Below, in pieces: positions 18,092 to 27,301 of a stretch of DNA of 64,000 nt. The notes under the pieces are model-generated. The model saw only the letters and a program-made list of their open reading frames with translations. It searched no databases and had not been told where the DNA came from. The translations under genes were made by a program, and so were the position numbers. This stretch comes from Desulfovibrio sp. 86. Lineage in GTDB: Bacteria > Desulfobacterota > Desulfovibrionia > Desulfovibrionales > Desulfovibrionaceae. The stretch is from the NCBI RefSeq assembly GCF_902702915.1, contig NZ_LR738849.1:1736001-1800000 (forward strand), written 5' to 3'. Every line of letters begins with the position of its first letter. Within the stretch, counting starts at the first letter, position 1.

Positions 18092-19131
18092 GCTTTGGTG
18101 GTCTCCAGCGGGTGAAGGTAGGGCAGACAGGGAAAGCCCTCCTTTCTGCCGCAGGCCGCGCAGATGTCGGACGCTGTATCCCTGGTGTCTTCAGCAAGCA
18201 GACGGCTGAGCAGGCTGCGTCCTTCGCCGCGCAGCAGGCCGCGCTCATTGGCGTCCTGCAACAGGGCTATGGCCGGTTCGCGGCGTCCGGCTTCAAGAAA
18301 GTCCCGTGCGGCCAGCAAATAGAGGCGCTCGTGTTCGGGGCCGTACAGCGCGTCCAGCATGGGCACAAAGTTGGATCCGAAAGTATGCCGGGCTGACAGT
18401 TCCTCGCTGGCAAGCCAGCGAGCAAGATGGGTATTGTGTTTTTCGACCACAAGATACTGGGCCAGCATACGCAGGCCGTGGGACAGCACGTGGCTTATGC
18501 GCGACATTTCGCGCGAGGAGCTTTCCGCCGTTTGGCCCACAAGCCCTCGCAGCGGATTGTACATGTCCGTCGTGACGCCGTCATGCCGGGCGACCTGCGC
18601 AAGACGGTTGGCGTAGTGCTGGTTCTGAAAGGCGTCTTCCTTGAGTTTGACGCATTCATGAAAGGCGTAGCCAATGCACCAGTCGATGATGGCTTCAAGA
18701 GCGCGCTGACCATCCGCGCCGCCGGGCAGCAGATTGTTGGCGGAGCGGAGCAGCGCCGCGACCTGCGCGGATTCGGCAACCTGCGCGGATTCGGCGGATT
18801 CGGGAGCAAGTCCGTGTGTCTGCCCTGCGGTGGGCGCGTCCTGCGTTTTGCCGCCACAGGACGGGCTGAGCGGGCCGGGCGTATCGACAGGGGCCACGTC
18901 GCTGTGCGCCGGGGCATTGCGAAAGAGCAGGTGGGAGGTATCTTTGAGTCGCCAGAAAACGCCCTTGCGCATGGCCTCGCCCAAAAGATCGCGCAGGGCC
19001 GAGTACGAGACGGCCCCGGCCTGCTCAAAGCGTTGGCGTTGTGCCGAAAGAGCCTGAAAAACCGTGCAATAGTCACGCACAAGGTCGCGCATGAGAAAGT
19101 CACGGTTTGCCAGCAGCCAACGCCCTTTCAC
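18088..19131 (-). CDS. Conserved hypothetical protein, 347 residues
   Basis: It starts with GTG overlapping the previous stop (GTGA at 19131-19128) and ends overlapping rlpA (ATGA). It is predicted to be soluble and largely helical, with a charged, Ala/Gln-rich linker around residues 95-120 that includes a short AESAQVAESAQVAALL direct repeat. A C-terminal CAACGRKEGFPC pair of CxxC-like cysteines could bind metal. I do not recognise a family and the position between a small protein and rlpA does not settle a function. Confidence 0.65.
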   Translation of the reverse strand: MKGRWLLANRDFLMRDLVRDYCTVFQALSAQRQRFEQAGAVSYSALRDLLGEAMRKGVFWRLKDTSHLLFRNAPAHSDVAPVDTPGPLSPSCGGKTQDAPTAGQTHGLAPESAESAQVAESAQVAALLRSANNLLPGGADGQRALEAIIDWCIGYAFHECVKLKEDAFQNQHYANRLAQVARHDGVTTDMYNPLRGLVGQTAESSSREMSRISHVLSHGLRMLAQYLVVEKHNTHLARWLASEELSARHTFGSNFVPMLDALYGPEHERLYLLAARDFLEAGRREPAIALLQDANERGLLRGEGRSLLSRLLAEDTRDTASDICAACGRKEGFPCLPYLHPLETTKA

Positions 19132-19397
19132 GCCTCGTCTTCCTTGAGCAGAGCTCTGGCCACGGCCAGGTCATAAAGCTTGAGGGGGTCGGCGTCCGCA
19201 TTGCGTTCCTGCCGGTAAAGTTCCGAGGCGTCCTGCACCACGCTCATGCTGAGCCAGGGGTGACGCTCCCACACGTCGGGCATGTCGGCCCGCCAGAGGC
19301 GGAACTCCACCTCGCCGTGTTCTCCACGCCGAACATAGACGCGGGAAAGCGTGTTGCCCGCCTGGGGATGGTAGTACAAACCGAGTTCATCTTTCAT
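19128..19397 (-). CDS. Conserved hypothetical protein, 89 residues
   Basis: It starts at ATG 19397 (MKDELGLYYHPQAGN); the frame continues further upstream to 19616 but without a better start, and AAGGAA lies upstream of the chosen one. It ends overlapping the GTG of the next gene. The protein is aromatic-rich at its N-terminus (FRLWRADMPDVWERHPWL) and has no known motif. It is the first gene of the operon with the 347-residue protein and rlpA, divergent from dsrA. Confidence 0.6.
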   Translation of the reverse strand: MKDELGLYYHPQAGNTLSRVYVRRGEHGEVEFRLWRADMPDVWERHPWLSMSVVQDASELYRQERNADADPLKLYDLAVARALLKEDEA

Positions 19398-19951
19398 GAT
19401 GTGATGTTCCTTAAAGGTAATGCCAGCGAGGGCCCAGTCTCTGTTCAGCGTCAGTCTACGCTCAAACGGGTTTGTTTGCCAAGTGTGGATGCATCGTCTA
19501 TGTGAAAAAAAGTACATAATACGAAAAAAAGTTGCATAAATGACAAAAAAATGCGTATTAATAGCCTCTATACAGACGGGACAAGCACCGCTGCCAGAAT
19601 GCGCTTTCTGGCGCAAAGACTTGCTTGGCGGGCTTTAGGGTCCGCTTTGCAATATATTCCCGGCCAGGTTGTCATTAGCGCAAAAATGCGTTACGGAATG
19701 ATCTGACCGCGTTGCGGCCTGAGGGGCCGAGGCTTTGGCTCGCCCGTCTTACGCGATCCTTTGGGGCGTCCCGGTTTTCACGGGATGGGCGCGACCCGGC
19801 GGGGGGCAATATCCGTCGGCGTTAAAGAACCCCAAGCGGTTCTTGCCCGCACGTCCGATGCAAATGGCGTTTTGCGCCAAAGCACGGATCGCCGCATTTG
19901 ACGGCACATCACGCGCTGCGTGATACAAACAAACCATGTGGAGGTATGGCA
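19398..19951. promoter_or_regulatory. Divergent intergenic region and dsrA leader
   Basis: These 554 bp without a gene must contain the promoters of dsrABD (plus) and the rlpA operon (minus). The AT-rich stretch 19500-19570 is the most promoter-like segment in an otherwise GC-rich area. I could not identify specific -35/-10 boxes or an operator with confidence. The last 300 bp would be a long untranslated dsrA leader. Confidence 0.4.
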
Positions 19952-21265
19952 ATGGCGAAACATGCAACCCCCCTGTTGGACCAGCTGGAAAGCGGCCCCT
20001 GGCCGAGCTTTGTGTCCGACATCAAGCAGGAAGCGGCTGTTAGGGCCAAAAATCCTCGGGGTATCGACTATCAGATCCCTGTGGATTGCCCTGAAGACCT
20101 GCTGGGTGTGCTTGAACTTTCCTACAATGAAAAGGAAACCCACTGGAAGCACGGCGGTATCGTTGGCGTGTTCGGTTACGGCGGCGGCGTTATCGGCCGT
20201 TACTGCGACCAGCCCGAAATGTTCCCCGGCGTTGCTCACTTCCACACCATGCGTGTGGCCCAGCCTGCGGGCAAATTCTACAACACCAAGTTCCTGCGCG
20301 ACCTTTGCGACATTTGGGACTTGCGCGGCTCCGGCCTGACCAACATGCACGGCTCCACCGGCGACATCGTGCTTCTTGGCACCCAGACGGCCCAGCTTGA
20401 AGAAATCTTCTTCGAACTGACCCACAACATGAACGTGGACCTTGGCGGCTCCGGCTCCAACCTGCGTACGCCCGAAGCCTGTCTTGGCCAGTCCCGCTGC
20501 GAATATGCCTGCTACAACACGCAGGACATGTGCTACCAGCTCACCATGGACTACCAGGACGAACTGCACCGTCCCGCCTTCCCCTACAAGTTCAAGTTCA
20601 AGTTCGACGGCTGCCCCAACGGCTGCGTGTGCGCCATGGCGCGCTCCGACTTCGCCGTGGTAGGCACCTGGAAGGACGACATCAAGATCGACCAGGAAGC
20701 CGTGAAGGCTTACGTGGCCGGTGAATTCGCTCCCAACGCCGGCGCTCACTCCGGCCGCGACTGGGGCAAGTTCGACCTGCAGAAAGAAGTGGTGGATCGC
20801 TGCCCCTCCCAGTGCATGAAGTGGGACGGCTCCAAGCTCTCCATCAAGACCGCTGACTGCGTGCGCTGCATGCACTGCATCAACACCATGCCCCGCGCCC
20901 TGCACATCGGTGACGAACGCGGCGCAAGCATCCTCGTGGGCGCCAAGGCCCCCGTGGTTGACGGCGCTCAGATGGGTTCGCTGCTCGTGCCCTTCGTCTC
21001 CTGTGAAGCCCCTTACGATGACGTCAAAGAAGTCATCGAAAAGATCTGGGACTGGTGGATGGAAGAAGGCAAGAACCGCGAACGCGTGGGCGAAACCATG
21101 AAGCGTCTGTCCTTCCAGAAACTGCTGGAAGTCACCGACACTCCTGCTGCCGCCTACCATGTCAAGGAACCCCGTTCCAACCCGTACATCTTCTTCAAGG
21201 AAGAAGAAGTGCCCGGCGGCTGGAACCGTGACCTTGCCGCTTACCGCAAACGCCATCAACGCTAG
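19952..21265 (+). CDS. dsrA: Dissimilatory sulfite reductase alpha subunit
   Basis: 437 residues, exactly the usual Desulfovibrio DsrA length, from ATG 19952 (GTGGAGGTATGGCA site; the in-frame upstream ATG at 19898 is rejected). With DsrB it forms the alpha2beta2 cytoplasmic enzyme that reduces sulfite in sulfate respiration. The siroheme-coupled 4Fe-4S motif is Cys177/Cys183 (CLGQSRC) and Cys221/Cys225 (CPNGC). A ferredoxin-like insert follows (CPSQCMKWDG, CVRCMHCINTMPRAL). Codon use is strongly biased (C-ending codons), consistent with very high expression. dsrB follows after 18 nt. Confidence 0.99.
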   Translation: MAKHATPLLDQLESGPWPSFVSDIKQEAAVRAKNPRGIDYQIPVDCPEDLLGVLELSYNEKETHWKHGGIVGVFGYGGGVIGRYCDQPEMFPGVAHFHTMRVAQPAGKFYNTKFLRDLCDIWDLRGSGLTNMHGSTGDIVLLGTQTAQLEEIFFELTHNMNVDLGGSGSNLRTPEACLGQSRCEYACYNTQDMCYQLTMDYQDELHRPAFPYKFKFKFDGCPNGCVCAMARSDFAVVGTWKDDIKIDQEAVKAYVAGEFAPNAGAHSGRDWGKFDLQKEVVDRCPSQCMKWDGSKLSIKTADCVRCMHCINTMPRALHIGDERGASILVGAKAPVVDGAQMGSLLVPFVSCEAPYDDVKEVIEKIWDWWMEEGKNRERVGETMKRLSFQKLLEVTDTPAAAYHVKEPRSNPYIFFKEEEVPGGWNRDLAAYRKRHQR

Positions 21266-21283
21266 TCAAAGGGGGAGAAGAAC

Positions 21284-22429
21284 ATGGCTTTTATTTCTTC
21301 CGGGTACAATCCCGCCAAACCGATGGAAGGCCGTATCACCGACATCGGCCCCCACAAGTATGACGAATACTTCCCGCCGATTATCAAAAATAACTTCGGC
21401 AAGTGGTTGTATCATGAAATCCTTGAGCCCGGCGTGCTCGTGCACGTGGCTGAAAGCGGCGACAAGTGCTACACTGTCCGCGTAGGCGGCACCCGCACCA
21501 TGTCCATCACGCACATCCGCGAACTGTGCGACATCGCCGACAAGTACTGCGGTGGCAGCCTGCGCTGGACCACCCGTAACAACATTGAGTTCATGGTGGA
21601 CAGCGAAGCGGGCATGAAGGCCCTGCGCGACGACCTGAACAGCCGCAAGTTTGACGGCGGTTCGTTCAAGTTCCCCGTGGGCGGCACCGGCGCTGGCATC
21701 AGCAACATGGTGCACACCCAGGGCTGGGTGCACTGCCACACGCCTGCCACCGACGCCTCCGGCCCGGTCAAGGCCGTGATGGACGCCGTGTTTGAAGACT
21801 TCAAGACCATGCGTATGCCCGCCCCTGTGCGCATCGCCCTGGCTTGCTGCATCAACATGTGCGGTGCCGTGCACTGCTCCGACATCGGCCTTGTGGGCAT
21901 CCACCGCAAGCCCCCCATGATCGACCACGAATGGGCTGACCAGCTGTGCGAAATTCCCCTGGCCGTGTCCGCTTGCCCCACTGCCGCCGTGCGTCCCACC
22001 AAGGTGGAGCTTGACGGCAAGAAGGTGAACTCCATCGCCATCAAGGAAGACCGCTGCATGTACTGCGGTAACTGCTACACCATGTGCCCCGCGCTGCCCA
22101 TTTCGGACGGCGAGGGCGACGGCGTTGCCATCATGGTTGGCGGCAAGGTTTCCAACCGCATCAGCATGCCCAAGTTCTCCAAGGTCGTTGTGGGGTACAT
22201 CCCCAACGAACCGCCCCGTTGGCCTTCGCTGACCAAGACCGTGAAGCACATCGTTGAAGTGTACGCGGCCAACGCCAACAAGTATGAACGCCTGGGCGAC
22301 TGGGCCGAACGCATCGGTTGGGAAAGCTTCTTCAAGATGACCGGCCTTGAGTTCACCCACCACCTTATTGATGACTTCCGTGATCCCGCCTACTACACCT
22401 GGCGTCAGAGCACGCAGTTCAAGTTCTAG
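21284..22429 (+). CDS. dsrB: Dissimilatory sulfite reductase beta subunit
   Basis: 381 residues, the standard DsrB length, with GGGGGAGAAG ribosome site. It carries the catalytically active siroheme. The cluster cysteines are in [16 protein letters not shown] (about residues 188-198) preceded by a single Cys in WVHCHTPA (about 151). The ferredoxin domain has [15 protein letters not shown] (about 258-272). The C-terminus continues through [21 protein letters not shown], typical of this subunit. It is the second gene of dsrABD, and codon bias matches dsrA. Confidence 0.99.
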   Translation: MAFISSGYNPAKPMEGRITDIGPHKYDEYFPPIIKNNFGKWLYHEILEPGVLVHVAESGDKCYTVRVGGTRTMSITHIRELCDIADKYCGGSLRWTTRNNIEFMVDSEAGMKALRDDLNSRKFDGGSFKFPVGGTGAGISNMVHTQGWVHCHTPATDASGPVKAVMDAVFEDFKTMRMPAPVRIALACCINMCGAVHCSDIGLVGIHRKPPMIDHEWADQLCEIPLAVSACPTAAVRPTKVELDGKKVNSIAIKEDRCMYCGNCYTMCPALPISDGEGDGVAIMVGGKVSNRISMPKFSKVVVGYIPNEPPRWPSLTKTVKHIVEVYAANANKYERLGDWAERIGWESFFKMTGLEFTHHLIDDFRDPAYYTWRQSTQFKF

Positions 22430-22485
22430 GATTACTTTGCTTAACCCCGGCGGCGCAGCAGCGCCGCCGGGACAGGAGAACCACC

Positions 22486-22722
22486 ATGGCTGACGACAAA
22501 GACGTTGTTGTTGATTTTTTGAACAGCAAATCCGCCTCCAAGTCTAAGTTCTATTTCAAGGACTTCACGGATCTGTTCCCTGATAAAGGCCCCCGCGACG
22601 TGAAGAAAATCCTCACCAAGCTGGTCAATGAAGAAGTGCTGGAGTTCTGGTCTTCCGGTTCCACCACCATGTACGGCCTCAAGGGTGCGGGCAAGCAGTC
22701 CCACGCTGAAGGCGAAGACTAG
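22486..22722 (+). CDS. dsrD: Sulfite reduction-associated protein DsrD
   Basis: 78 residues. The protein is a small winged-helix domain (DFLNSKSASKSKFYFKDFTDL, RDVKKILTKLVNEEVLEFW), as known for DsrD. DsrD has been reported to stimulate DsrAB activity rather than to bind DNA. It has a GACAGGAGAACCACC ribosome site and lies 56 nt after dsrB with no terminator between. Its presence next to dsrAB is typical of sulfate reducers rather than sulfur oxidisers. Confidence 0.97.
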   Translation: MADDKDVVVDFLNSKSASKSKFYFKDFTDLFPDKGPRDVKKILTKLVNEEVLEFWSSGSTTMYGLKGAGKQSHAEGED

Positions 22723-22905
22723 CGGTTGATTTTTTTAGCCGGATGCGGCCTCATGCCGGGCTTTCCGTTCAGGGTTCGAGGCGGTTTTTCCGCGTCGGCC
22801 AGGCAAGTTTTGCGCATTCCGCTCACGACTAAAAATTCTCAAACGCCAGAATTGCCCCCGTTCATGGCCTTCGCAGGGCTCGTCAGCCTTTGCGTGAAAG
22901 CCTCA

Positions 22906-22944
22906 TGCAAGAAATGCCGTAACATAGTTGCGGCATTTCTTGCA
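22906..22944. terminator. Inverted repeat downstream of dsrD
   Basis: TGCAAGAAATGCCG-TAACATAGTTG-CGGCATTTCTTGCA is a 14-bp perfect stem about 180 bp after dsrD. It is the best candidate terminator of the dsr transcript; there is no long T-run. The surrounding 22723-23157 has no gene I can support. Confidence 0.55.
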
Positions 22945-23157
22945 TTGTCCGGCAGGGCGTGTTGCCGCACGCGCCGCCCGCTCCGCAGTGGCGCTGCCTG
23001 AGGGCAGGCTGTTGCGGTGGCGGACGCTTGTGTGGTCAACCATGACGACGGCGACTGTGGGGCCGTGAGTCCGGCGCAGACGGTTGAGCGGAAAAGGGCA
23101 GCCGGAACCTACCTCAGGTCTGGCGACGTGCGTAGTAAAACATCAGGCAGGAACGCC

Positions 23158-23736
23158 ATGGGAATTTCCTTTACCCTCACTGATGCGGAGAAGAATTTTT
23201 TGAGCCGTTTGGCCCGCATGTCCATCGAAGCCGGACTTGTGGGCAAGGCGGTGGACGCTATCCCAAGCCCGGCGGATGCGCTGGACAGGCAGCAAGGCCC
23301 CCTCAGGCGTCATCTTGGCGCGTTTGTTACCATCTCCATAAACAACGCGCTGCGTGGGTGTATCGGCAGTATTGTGGGCCAGGAACCGCTGTACGTGAAT
23401 GTCTGGCGCATGGCCGCTTCAGCCGCGTTCAGCGACCCGCGTTTTCCGCCCCTGACCCTTGCGGAATGGCGCGGTGATGTGGAGCTGGACATCTCCGTAC
23501 TGGACGAACTGACGCTCTGCCCAAACCCGGAGGCTGTGGAAGTCGGCCGTCACGGGCTTGTGCTCCAATACCAGAACCAGAGCGGCGTTTTCTTGCCGCA
23601 GGTTCCCGTTGAGCAGGGCTGGGACAGGCTGGCCTATCTTGAGCACCTCTGCATCAAGGCAGGGCTGCCCAAAGACAGCTGGCAGCAGCCCGGCGCACGC
23701 CTTTTCTGGTTTGAGGCCCTGGTTTTTCCGGCGTAG
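23158..23736 (+). CDS. amrA: AMMECR1-domain protein (AmmeMemoRadiSam system protein A)
   Basis: 192 residues from ATG 23158, preceded by GGCAGGAACGCC. The entire protein is an AMMECR1 domain: RRHLGAFVTISINNALRGCIGSIVGQEPLY (about 57-87; includes the invariant LRGCIG), SAAFSDPRFPPLT, ELDISVLDEL and EQGWDRLAYLEHLCIKAGL. In bacteria this protein usually accompanies a Memo-type protein and a radical SAM enzyme; neither partner is here. The biochemical role is not established. It stands alone, followed by a hairpin and a GGAAACGC-type element. Confidence 0.88.
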   Translation: MGISFTLTDAEKNFLSRLARMSIEAGLVGKAVDAIPSPADALDRQQGPLRRHLGAFVTISINNALRGCIGSIVGQEPLYVNVWRMAASAAFSDPRFPPLTLAEWRGDVELDISVLDELTLCPNPEAVEVGRHGLVLQYQNQSGVFLPQVPVEQGWDRLAYLEHLCIKAGLPKDSWQQPGARLFWFEALVFPA

Positions 23737-23757
23737 GCTGTGTGTATTTTGAGAGGT

Positions 23758-23812
23758 TTTGTGGGGGGAGGGACCCTTTTGCAAAGGGCTCCTCCCCCAT
23801 GCCCCACCCCTA
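23758..23812. terminator. G-rich hairpin downstream of amrA
   Basis: GGGGGGAGGGACCC-TTTTGCAAA-GGGCTCCTCCCCC followed by CATGCCCCACCCC, of the same hairpin family as 6536-6600 and 16052-16115. Confidence 0.5.
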
Positions 23813-23939
23813 GGAAAACGCTGATTTATTCCGTTTGGCGGCGTTGCTTCACTTTTTTTGAAACAGTCGAGGACTGAAGAGTCCACTCCTGTTTCAAAAA
23901 AAGATCGCGCCTTGCCAAACGGAATAACTGCGCGTTTTC
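23813..23939. repeat. GGAAACGC-type element, 127 bp
   Basis: Nearly the same sequence as 7990-8115: the ends GGAAAACGCTGATTTATT and AACTGCGCGTTTTC, with the same GAAACAGTCGAGGAC core. The paired base changes at both ends (AAAA/TTTT) keep the inverted repeat intact. Confidence 0.65.
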
Positions 23940-24159
23940 AGGAGGCTCTCCAAGCAGCGCCTGCTTGGGGCTTTTCGTATCGAGAAAGGATATTCTCAAT
24001 TCGAAAATGCTTTATGTCTCAGCTTTTGCCTCCACTCCATCTGCTCCATTTTCGTCGCTTTATGTCCTTTCTGTTGCGCATGCGGCCAGAACCCTCGCGT
24101 CTGGTTCACTACAGCGCATTGACGCTTGCCTTGATTGCGGCAAGGGCGTACATTGCTTA

Positions 24160-24303
24160 TGTTTCTCAGGGCGGGGTGCAAGTCCCCACCGGCGGTGATG
24201 CGGCAGCGTAAAGCTCCGTCAGCCCGCGAGCGCCCATGGTTGGGGTCAGCAGATTCGGTGAGAATCCGAAGCCGACGGTAACAGTCCGGATGGAAGAGAA
24301 CGG
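24160..24303 (+). promoter_or_regulatory. FMN riboswitch (RFN element)
   Basis: The conserved FMN aptamer blocks are all present in order: TCTCAGGGCGGGGTGCAAG, CCCCACCGGCGGTGATG, AGCCCGCGAGCGCC, GGTCAGCAGATTCGGTGAGAAT, GCCGACGGTAACAGTCCGGATG, AAGAGAACG. It lies 160 nt upstream of ribB in the same orientation, so FMN is expected to reduce ribB expression. The expression platform is between 24304 and 24462; a GC-rich GGCGGCCTGGCCGCAACCGC stem there could be part of it. Confidence 0.95.
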
Positions 24304-24462
24304 TCATAGCCACGCGAAAATCCTGTGCGCCATGCACTTGTCTTTCGTGTGGTCAGCGCGAAATTGCAGTAGCGGCGGCCTGGCCGCAACCGCTGTAGTG
24401 ACGCAATCCGTCCACGCCCTGATGCACCATCTCCCGGTAATGAACCGGAACAGGAGAACGGC

Positions 24463-25134
24463 ATGCATCAGACCTCACTTTCCCTTCATTCCTTTGGCAG
24501 CGCTGAAGAGCGCGTTCGTAACGCCCTGGCGTCCCTGCGCGCCGGAAGCGGTGTTCTTGTGGTGGATGACGAGGACCGCGAAAATGAAGGCGACCTCATT
24601 TTTCCGGCCCAGACCATCACGGAACAGCAGATGGCCATGCTCATCCGGCATTGCAGCGGCATCGTTTGCCTGTGCATCACAGACGGGCATGCGCGACGCC
24701 TTGACCTGCCGATGATGACGGAAAACAACACCAACACGCAGCAGACGGCCTTTACAATCTCCATTGAGGCTGCCACCGGCGTGACCACGGGCGTTTCCGC
24801 CGCAGACCGCGTCGCCACCATTCGTGCGGCCGTGGCTGACAAAGCCCGTCCCCAAGATCTGCGTCGGCCCGGTCATGTCTTTCCCCTGCGGGCGCGGCCC
24901 GGCGGCGTTCTGGAACGGCGCGGGCATACGGAAGCCACTGTGGATCTCATGCGCATGGCCGGATACGCGCCGTGCGGCGTGCTGTGCGAGCTGACCATGG
25001 ATGACGGCAAGATGGCGCGGTTGCCGCAGGTGGCGGCCTTTGCCCTTGCCCATCAATTGCCTCTGTGCAGCGTGGAGGATCTTGTGGCCTGGCGGCTGAG
25101 TCTGGCTGACGAAAAGATAGCCATATCCGCCTGA
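24463..25134 (+). CDS. ribB: 3,4-dihydroxy-2-butanone 4-phosphate synthase
   Basis: 223 residues, with AACAGGAGAACGGC ribosome site. It makes the four-carbon precursor of riboflavin from ribulose 5-phosphate. The signatures are [18 protein letters not shown] (acidic Mg-binding loop), [47 protein letters not shown] and [14 protein letters not shown]. Length shows it is the stand-alone RibB, not a RibBA fusion. It is the only riboflavin gene here and is placed under the FMN riboswitch. The downstream sequence includes a mobile element rather than further rib genes. Confidence 0.96.
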   Translation: MHQTSLSLHSFGSAEERVRNALASLRAGSGVLVVDDEDRENEGDLIFPAQTITEQQMAMLIRHCSGIVCLCITDGHARRLDLPMMTENNTNTQQTAFTISIEAATGVTTGVSAADRVATIRAAVADKARPQDLRRPGHVFPLRARPGGVLERRGHTEATVDLMRMAGYAPCGVLCELTMDDGKMARLPQVAAFALAHQLPLCSVEDLVAWRLSLADEKIAISA

Positions 25135-25155
25135 GGTTCTGTTTCAAATGGTTGC

Positions 25156-25305
25156 TAGACAATGTTGTCACGAGCGCCTTTCCAGTTATTTTTGCGTCGA
25201 ACTTCGCCTTTTATTCCAGTCGAGTACCGTCAGAGTACACTCCCTGCATAAAAGGCTTGTCCTCCTTGATATAACAGGAAATTCATCTCGTGACGACACT
25301 GTCTA
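25156..25305. repeat. GACARTGT-type mobile element, 146 bp (inverted relative to 17234)
   Basis: The element at 25158-25303 is flanked by TA; its ends are GACAATGTTGTCACGAG and CTCGTGACGACACTGTC. Read on the minus strand it matches 17236-17381 along its full 146 bp with scattered substitutions and no length difference. Confidence 0.75.
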
Positions 25306-25456
25306 GCTGACAGTTTTTGTCGGCGGACGTGTTGAGCGGCTCTTTTCATTCCGGGGGAATTCGCAGGAGAATTCTTTCTTCATGAAAAGGGCCGCTTTTT
25401 ATTTTTGTTTTGATTGGGCCGCCTGTGCGGCGTGCGGCGGAGGCGTGGGTATGCGC

Positions 25457-25942
25457 GGCGGACGCTTTGAAGAAAGTAAAACAGGGCTTGTCCTTTGAGA
25501 GATGGCTTCTGTGCCCTGCAGGCGCGGGGTTTTTATTTTTTCTGTTGTTTTGGCCGCCTACGCGGCGCGCGGCAAGGCGGGGCCGGTTATGGGGCTGCGC
25601 CCCCTTCTCGGCCCCCCTTGCATCCCCCCCGAAGCACCCCTGCTGGGGCTTTCCTGTTACCGTGATTTGACGAGGGCTGCGCGGCTTTTGCTCCGGGAGC
25701 TTCCTCGCTGCGCTCGGCGATCTCCCTGCGCGCCGCGCAATGCCAGCGTGCGCCTTCGCGTTGAATAAGGGGCAGAGGGCGTCGCACTGGCTGTAGGAAG
25801 TTACAGGAATGGCGGTTGGTTATTGGGAGAGGCCCGCTGTGATGAAGGGACTGAACTTTAGGTCTGGTCTTTAAGCTACGTGAGTGATGTTCTGCCGATG
25901 TTGGGGCTTACGTAGAGTGGGTCCGGCAGTGGCAATGAAGCA
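25457..25942. repeat. GC-rich dispersed repeat, tandem copy 1
   Basis: About 485 bp starting GGCGGACGCTTTGAAGAAAG and ending with GTCCGGCAGTGGCAATGAAG. It repeats almost exactly at 26022-26507, a period of about 565 bp. Sub-blocks include a TTTCTGTTGTTTTGGCCGCC segment and a CTCCGGGAGCTTCCTCGC hairpin. Open frames through it are of repeat composition and not genes. The nearby 25306-25456 holds an AATTCGCAGGAGAATTC palindrome and no gene. Confidence 0.7.
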
Positions 25943-26021
25943 GGGTCTGCCCTTTGAGATGAGGTTTCTGTGCCCTGCGGGCACGGGGGCTTTCTTTTTA
26001 CTTTTGTTTTGGTCGCCTGTG

Positions 26022-26507
26022 CGGCGGACGCTTTGAAGAAAACAAAACAGGGCTTGTCCTTTGGGAGATGGCTTCTGTGCCCTGCGGGCGCGGGGCTTTT
26101 ATTTTTTCTGTTGTTTTGGCCGCCTGCGCGGCGCGCGGCAAGGCGGGGCCGGTTATGGGGCTGCGCCCCCTTCTCGGCCCCCCTTGCATCCCCCCCGGAG
26201 CACCCCTGCTGGGGCTTTCCTGTTACCGTGATTTGACGAGGGCTGCGCGGCTTTCGCTCCGGGAGCTTCCTCGCTGCGCTCGGCGATCTCCCTGCGCGCC
26301 GCGCAATGCCAGCGTGCGCCTTCGCGTTGAATGAGGGGCAGAGGGCGTCGCCTTGGCTGTAGGAAGTTACAGGAATGGCAGCTTGTTATTGGGAGCGGCT
26401 CGCTGTGATGAAGGGGCTGAACTTTAGGCTTGGTCTTTGAGCTACGTGAGTGATGTTCTGCCAATGTTGGGGCTTACATAGAGGTCCGGCAGGGGCAATG
26501 AAGAAGG
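26022..26507. repeat. GC-rich dispersed repeat, tandem copy 2
   Basis: This is the second direct copy of the 485-bp unit, followed by a third partial copy (about 26598-26695, GCGCGGCGGACGCTTTGAAG to CTGCGGGCCCGGGGGC). The three copies differ by scattered substitutions, suggesting age or ongoing rearrangement. Confidence 0.7.
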
Positions 26508-26789
26508 GCTTGTCCTCTGAGAGAGGATTTTTGTGCCCTGCGGGCCTGGGGTTTTTACTTTTTCTGTTGCTTTGGCCGCCTGCGCGGCGTGCGGCGGAGG
26601 CGTGGGTATGCGCGGCGGACGCTTTGAAGAAAGTAAAACAGGGCTTGTCCTTTGAGAGATGGCTTCTGTGCCCTGCGGGCCCGGGGGCTTTTCTTTTTTT
26701 GCGGTCACGTGTGGACGCTACACAACGAACAGACATAAAGCCCAAATCCTTCACTATGCCTCAAGTCAGCCAGACGAGCTTCAACCGTG

Positions 26790-27115
26790 CATTCAGGGCG
26801 AGATCATACGCTGGCATTGCGCGGCGCGCAGGGAGATCGCCGAGCGCAGCGAGGAAGCTCCCGGAGCAAAAGACGCGCAGCCCTCGTGAAATAGTGGAAG
26901 CGGGAAAGCCTTTAAGGACTTACCCGTGGGAGTGGAGATATACGACAGGCTCAGCGGGGTCGTCCGGGGGGAGTGCAGAGGGGGCCTCGGAGGGGCGGCA
27001 GCCCCTAACAGGCCCCCATCTGCCGCCCGCCGCGCAGGCGGCCAAAACAACAGAAAAAAGAAAGCCCTCATGCCCGCCGGGCACAACACCCACCTCTCAG
27101 AGGACAGGCCCGCTT
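26790..27115. repeat. Left inverted arm flanking recD2-aroC
   Basis: About 325 bp that are the near reverse complement of 31115-31445. Landmarks are CGCTGGCATTGCGCGGCGCG, GGAAGCTCCCGGAGCA, GGGTCGTCCGGGGGGAGTGC and AACAGAAAAAAGAAAGCCCTC, all of which appear on the other strand and in reverse order at the right arm. The interval 27116-27301 holds more of the same repeat type and no gene. Confidence 0.7.
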
Positions 27116-27301
27116 TATCCCCTCAAGGGCAATTTCAGCGCAAGCTCTCCCATCTACCGCCCGCCGCGCAGGCGGCCCAAACAACAAACAAAGAAAAGCT
27201 CCCATACCCTCAGGCACAGAAGCTCCTTTTCAAAGGGCAATCCCGACTTCAATTCTTCACGGGAGTATCAGGGCGCCACCACCCACGCCAATCCCTCAAC
27301 C

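Noticed and set aside
22726..23001. 91-codon frame after dsrD
   Set aside because: It crosses the inverted repeat at 22906-22944 and has no ribosome site or recognisable sequence; more likely the dsr 3' untranslated region.
25457..26507. Possible CRISPR array
   Set aside because: The repeats are about 485 bp with a 565-bp period, without short regular repeat-spacer structure or cas genes.
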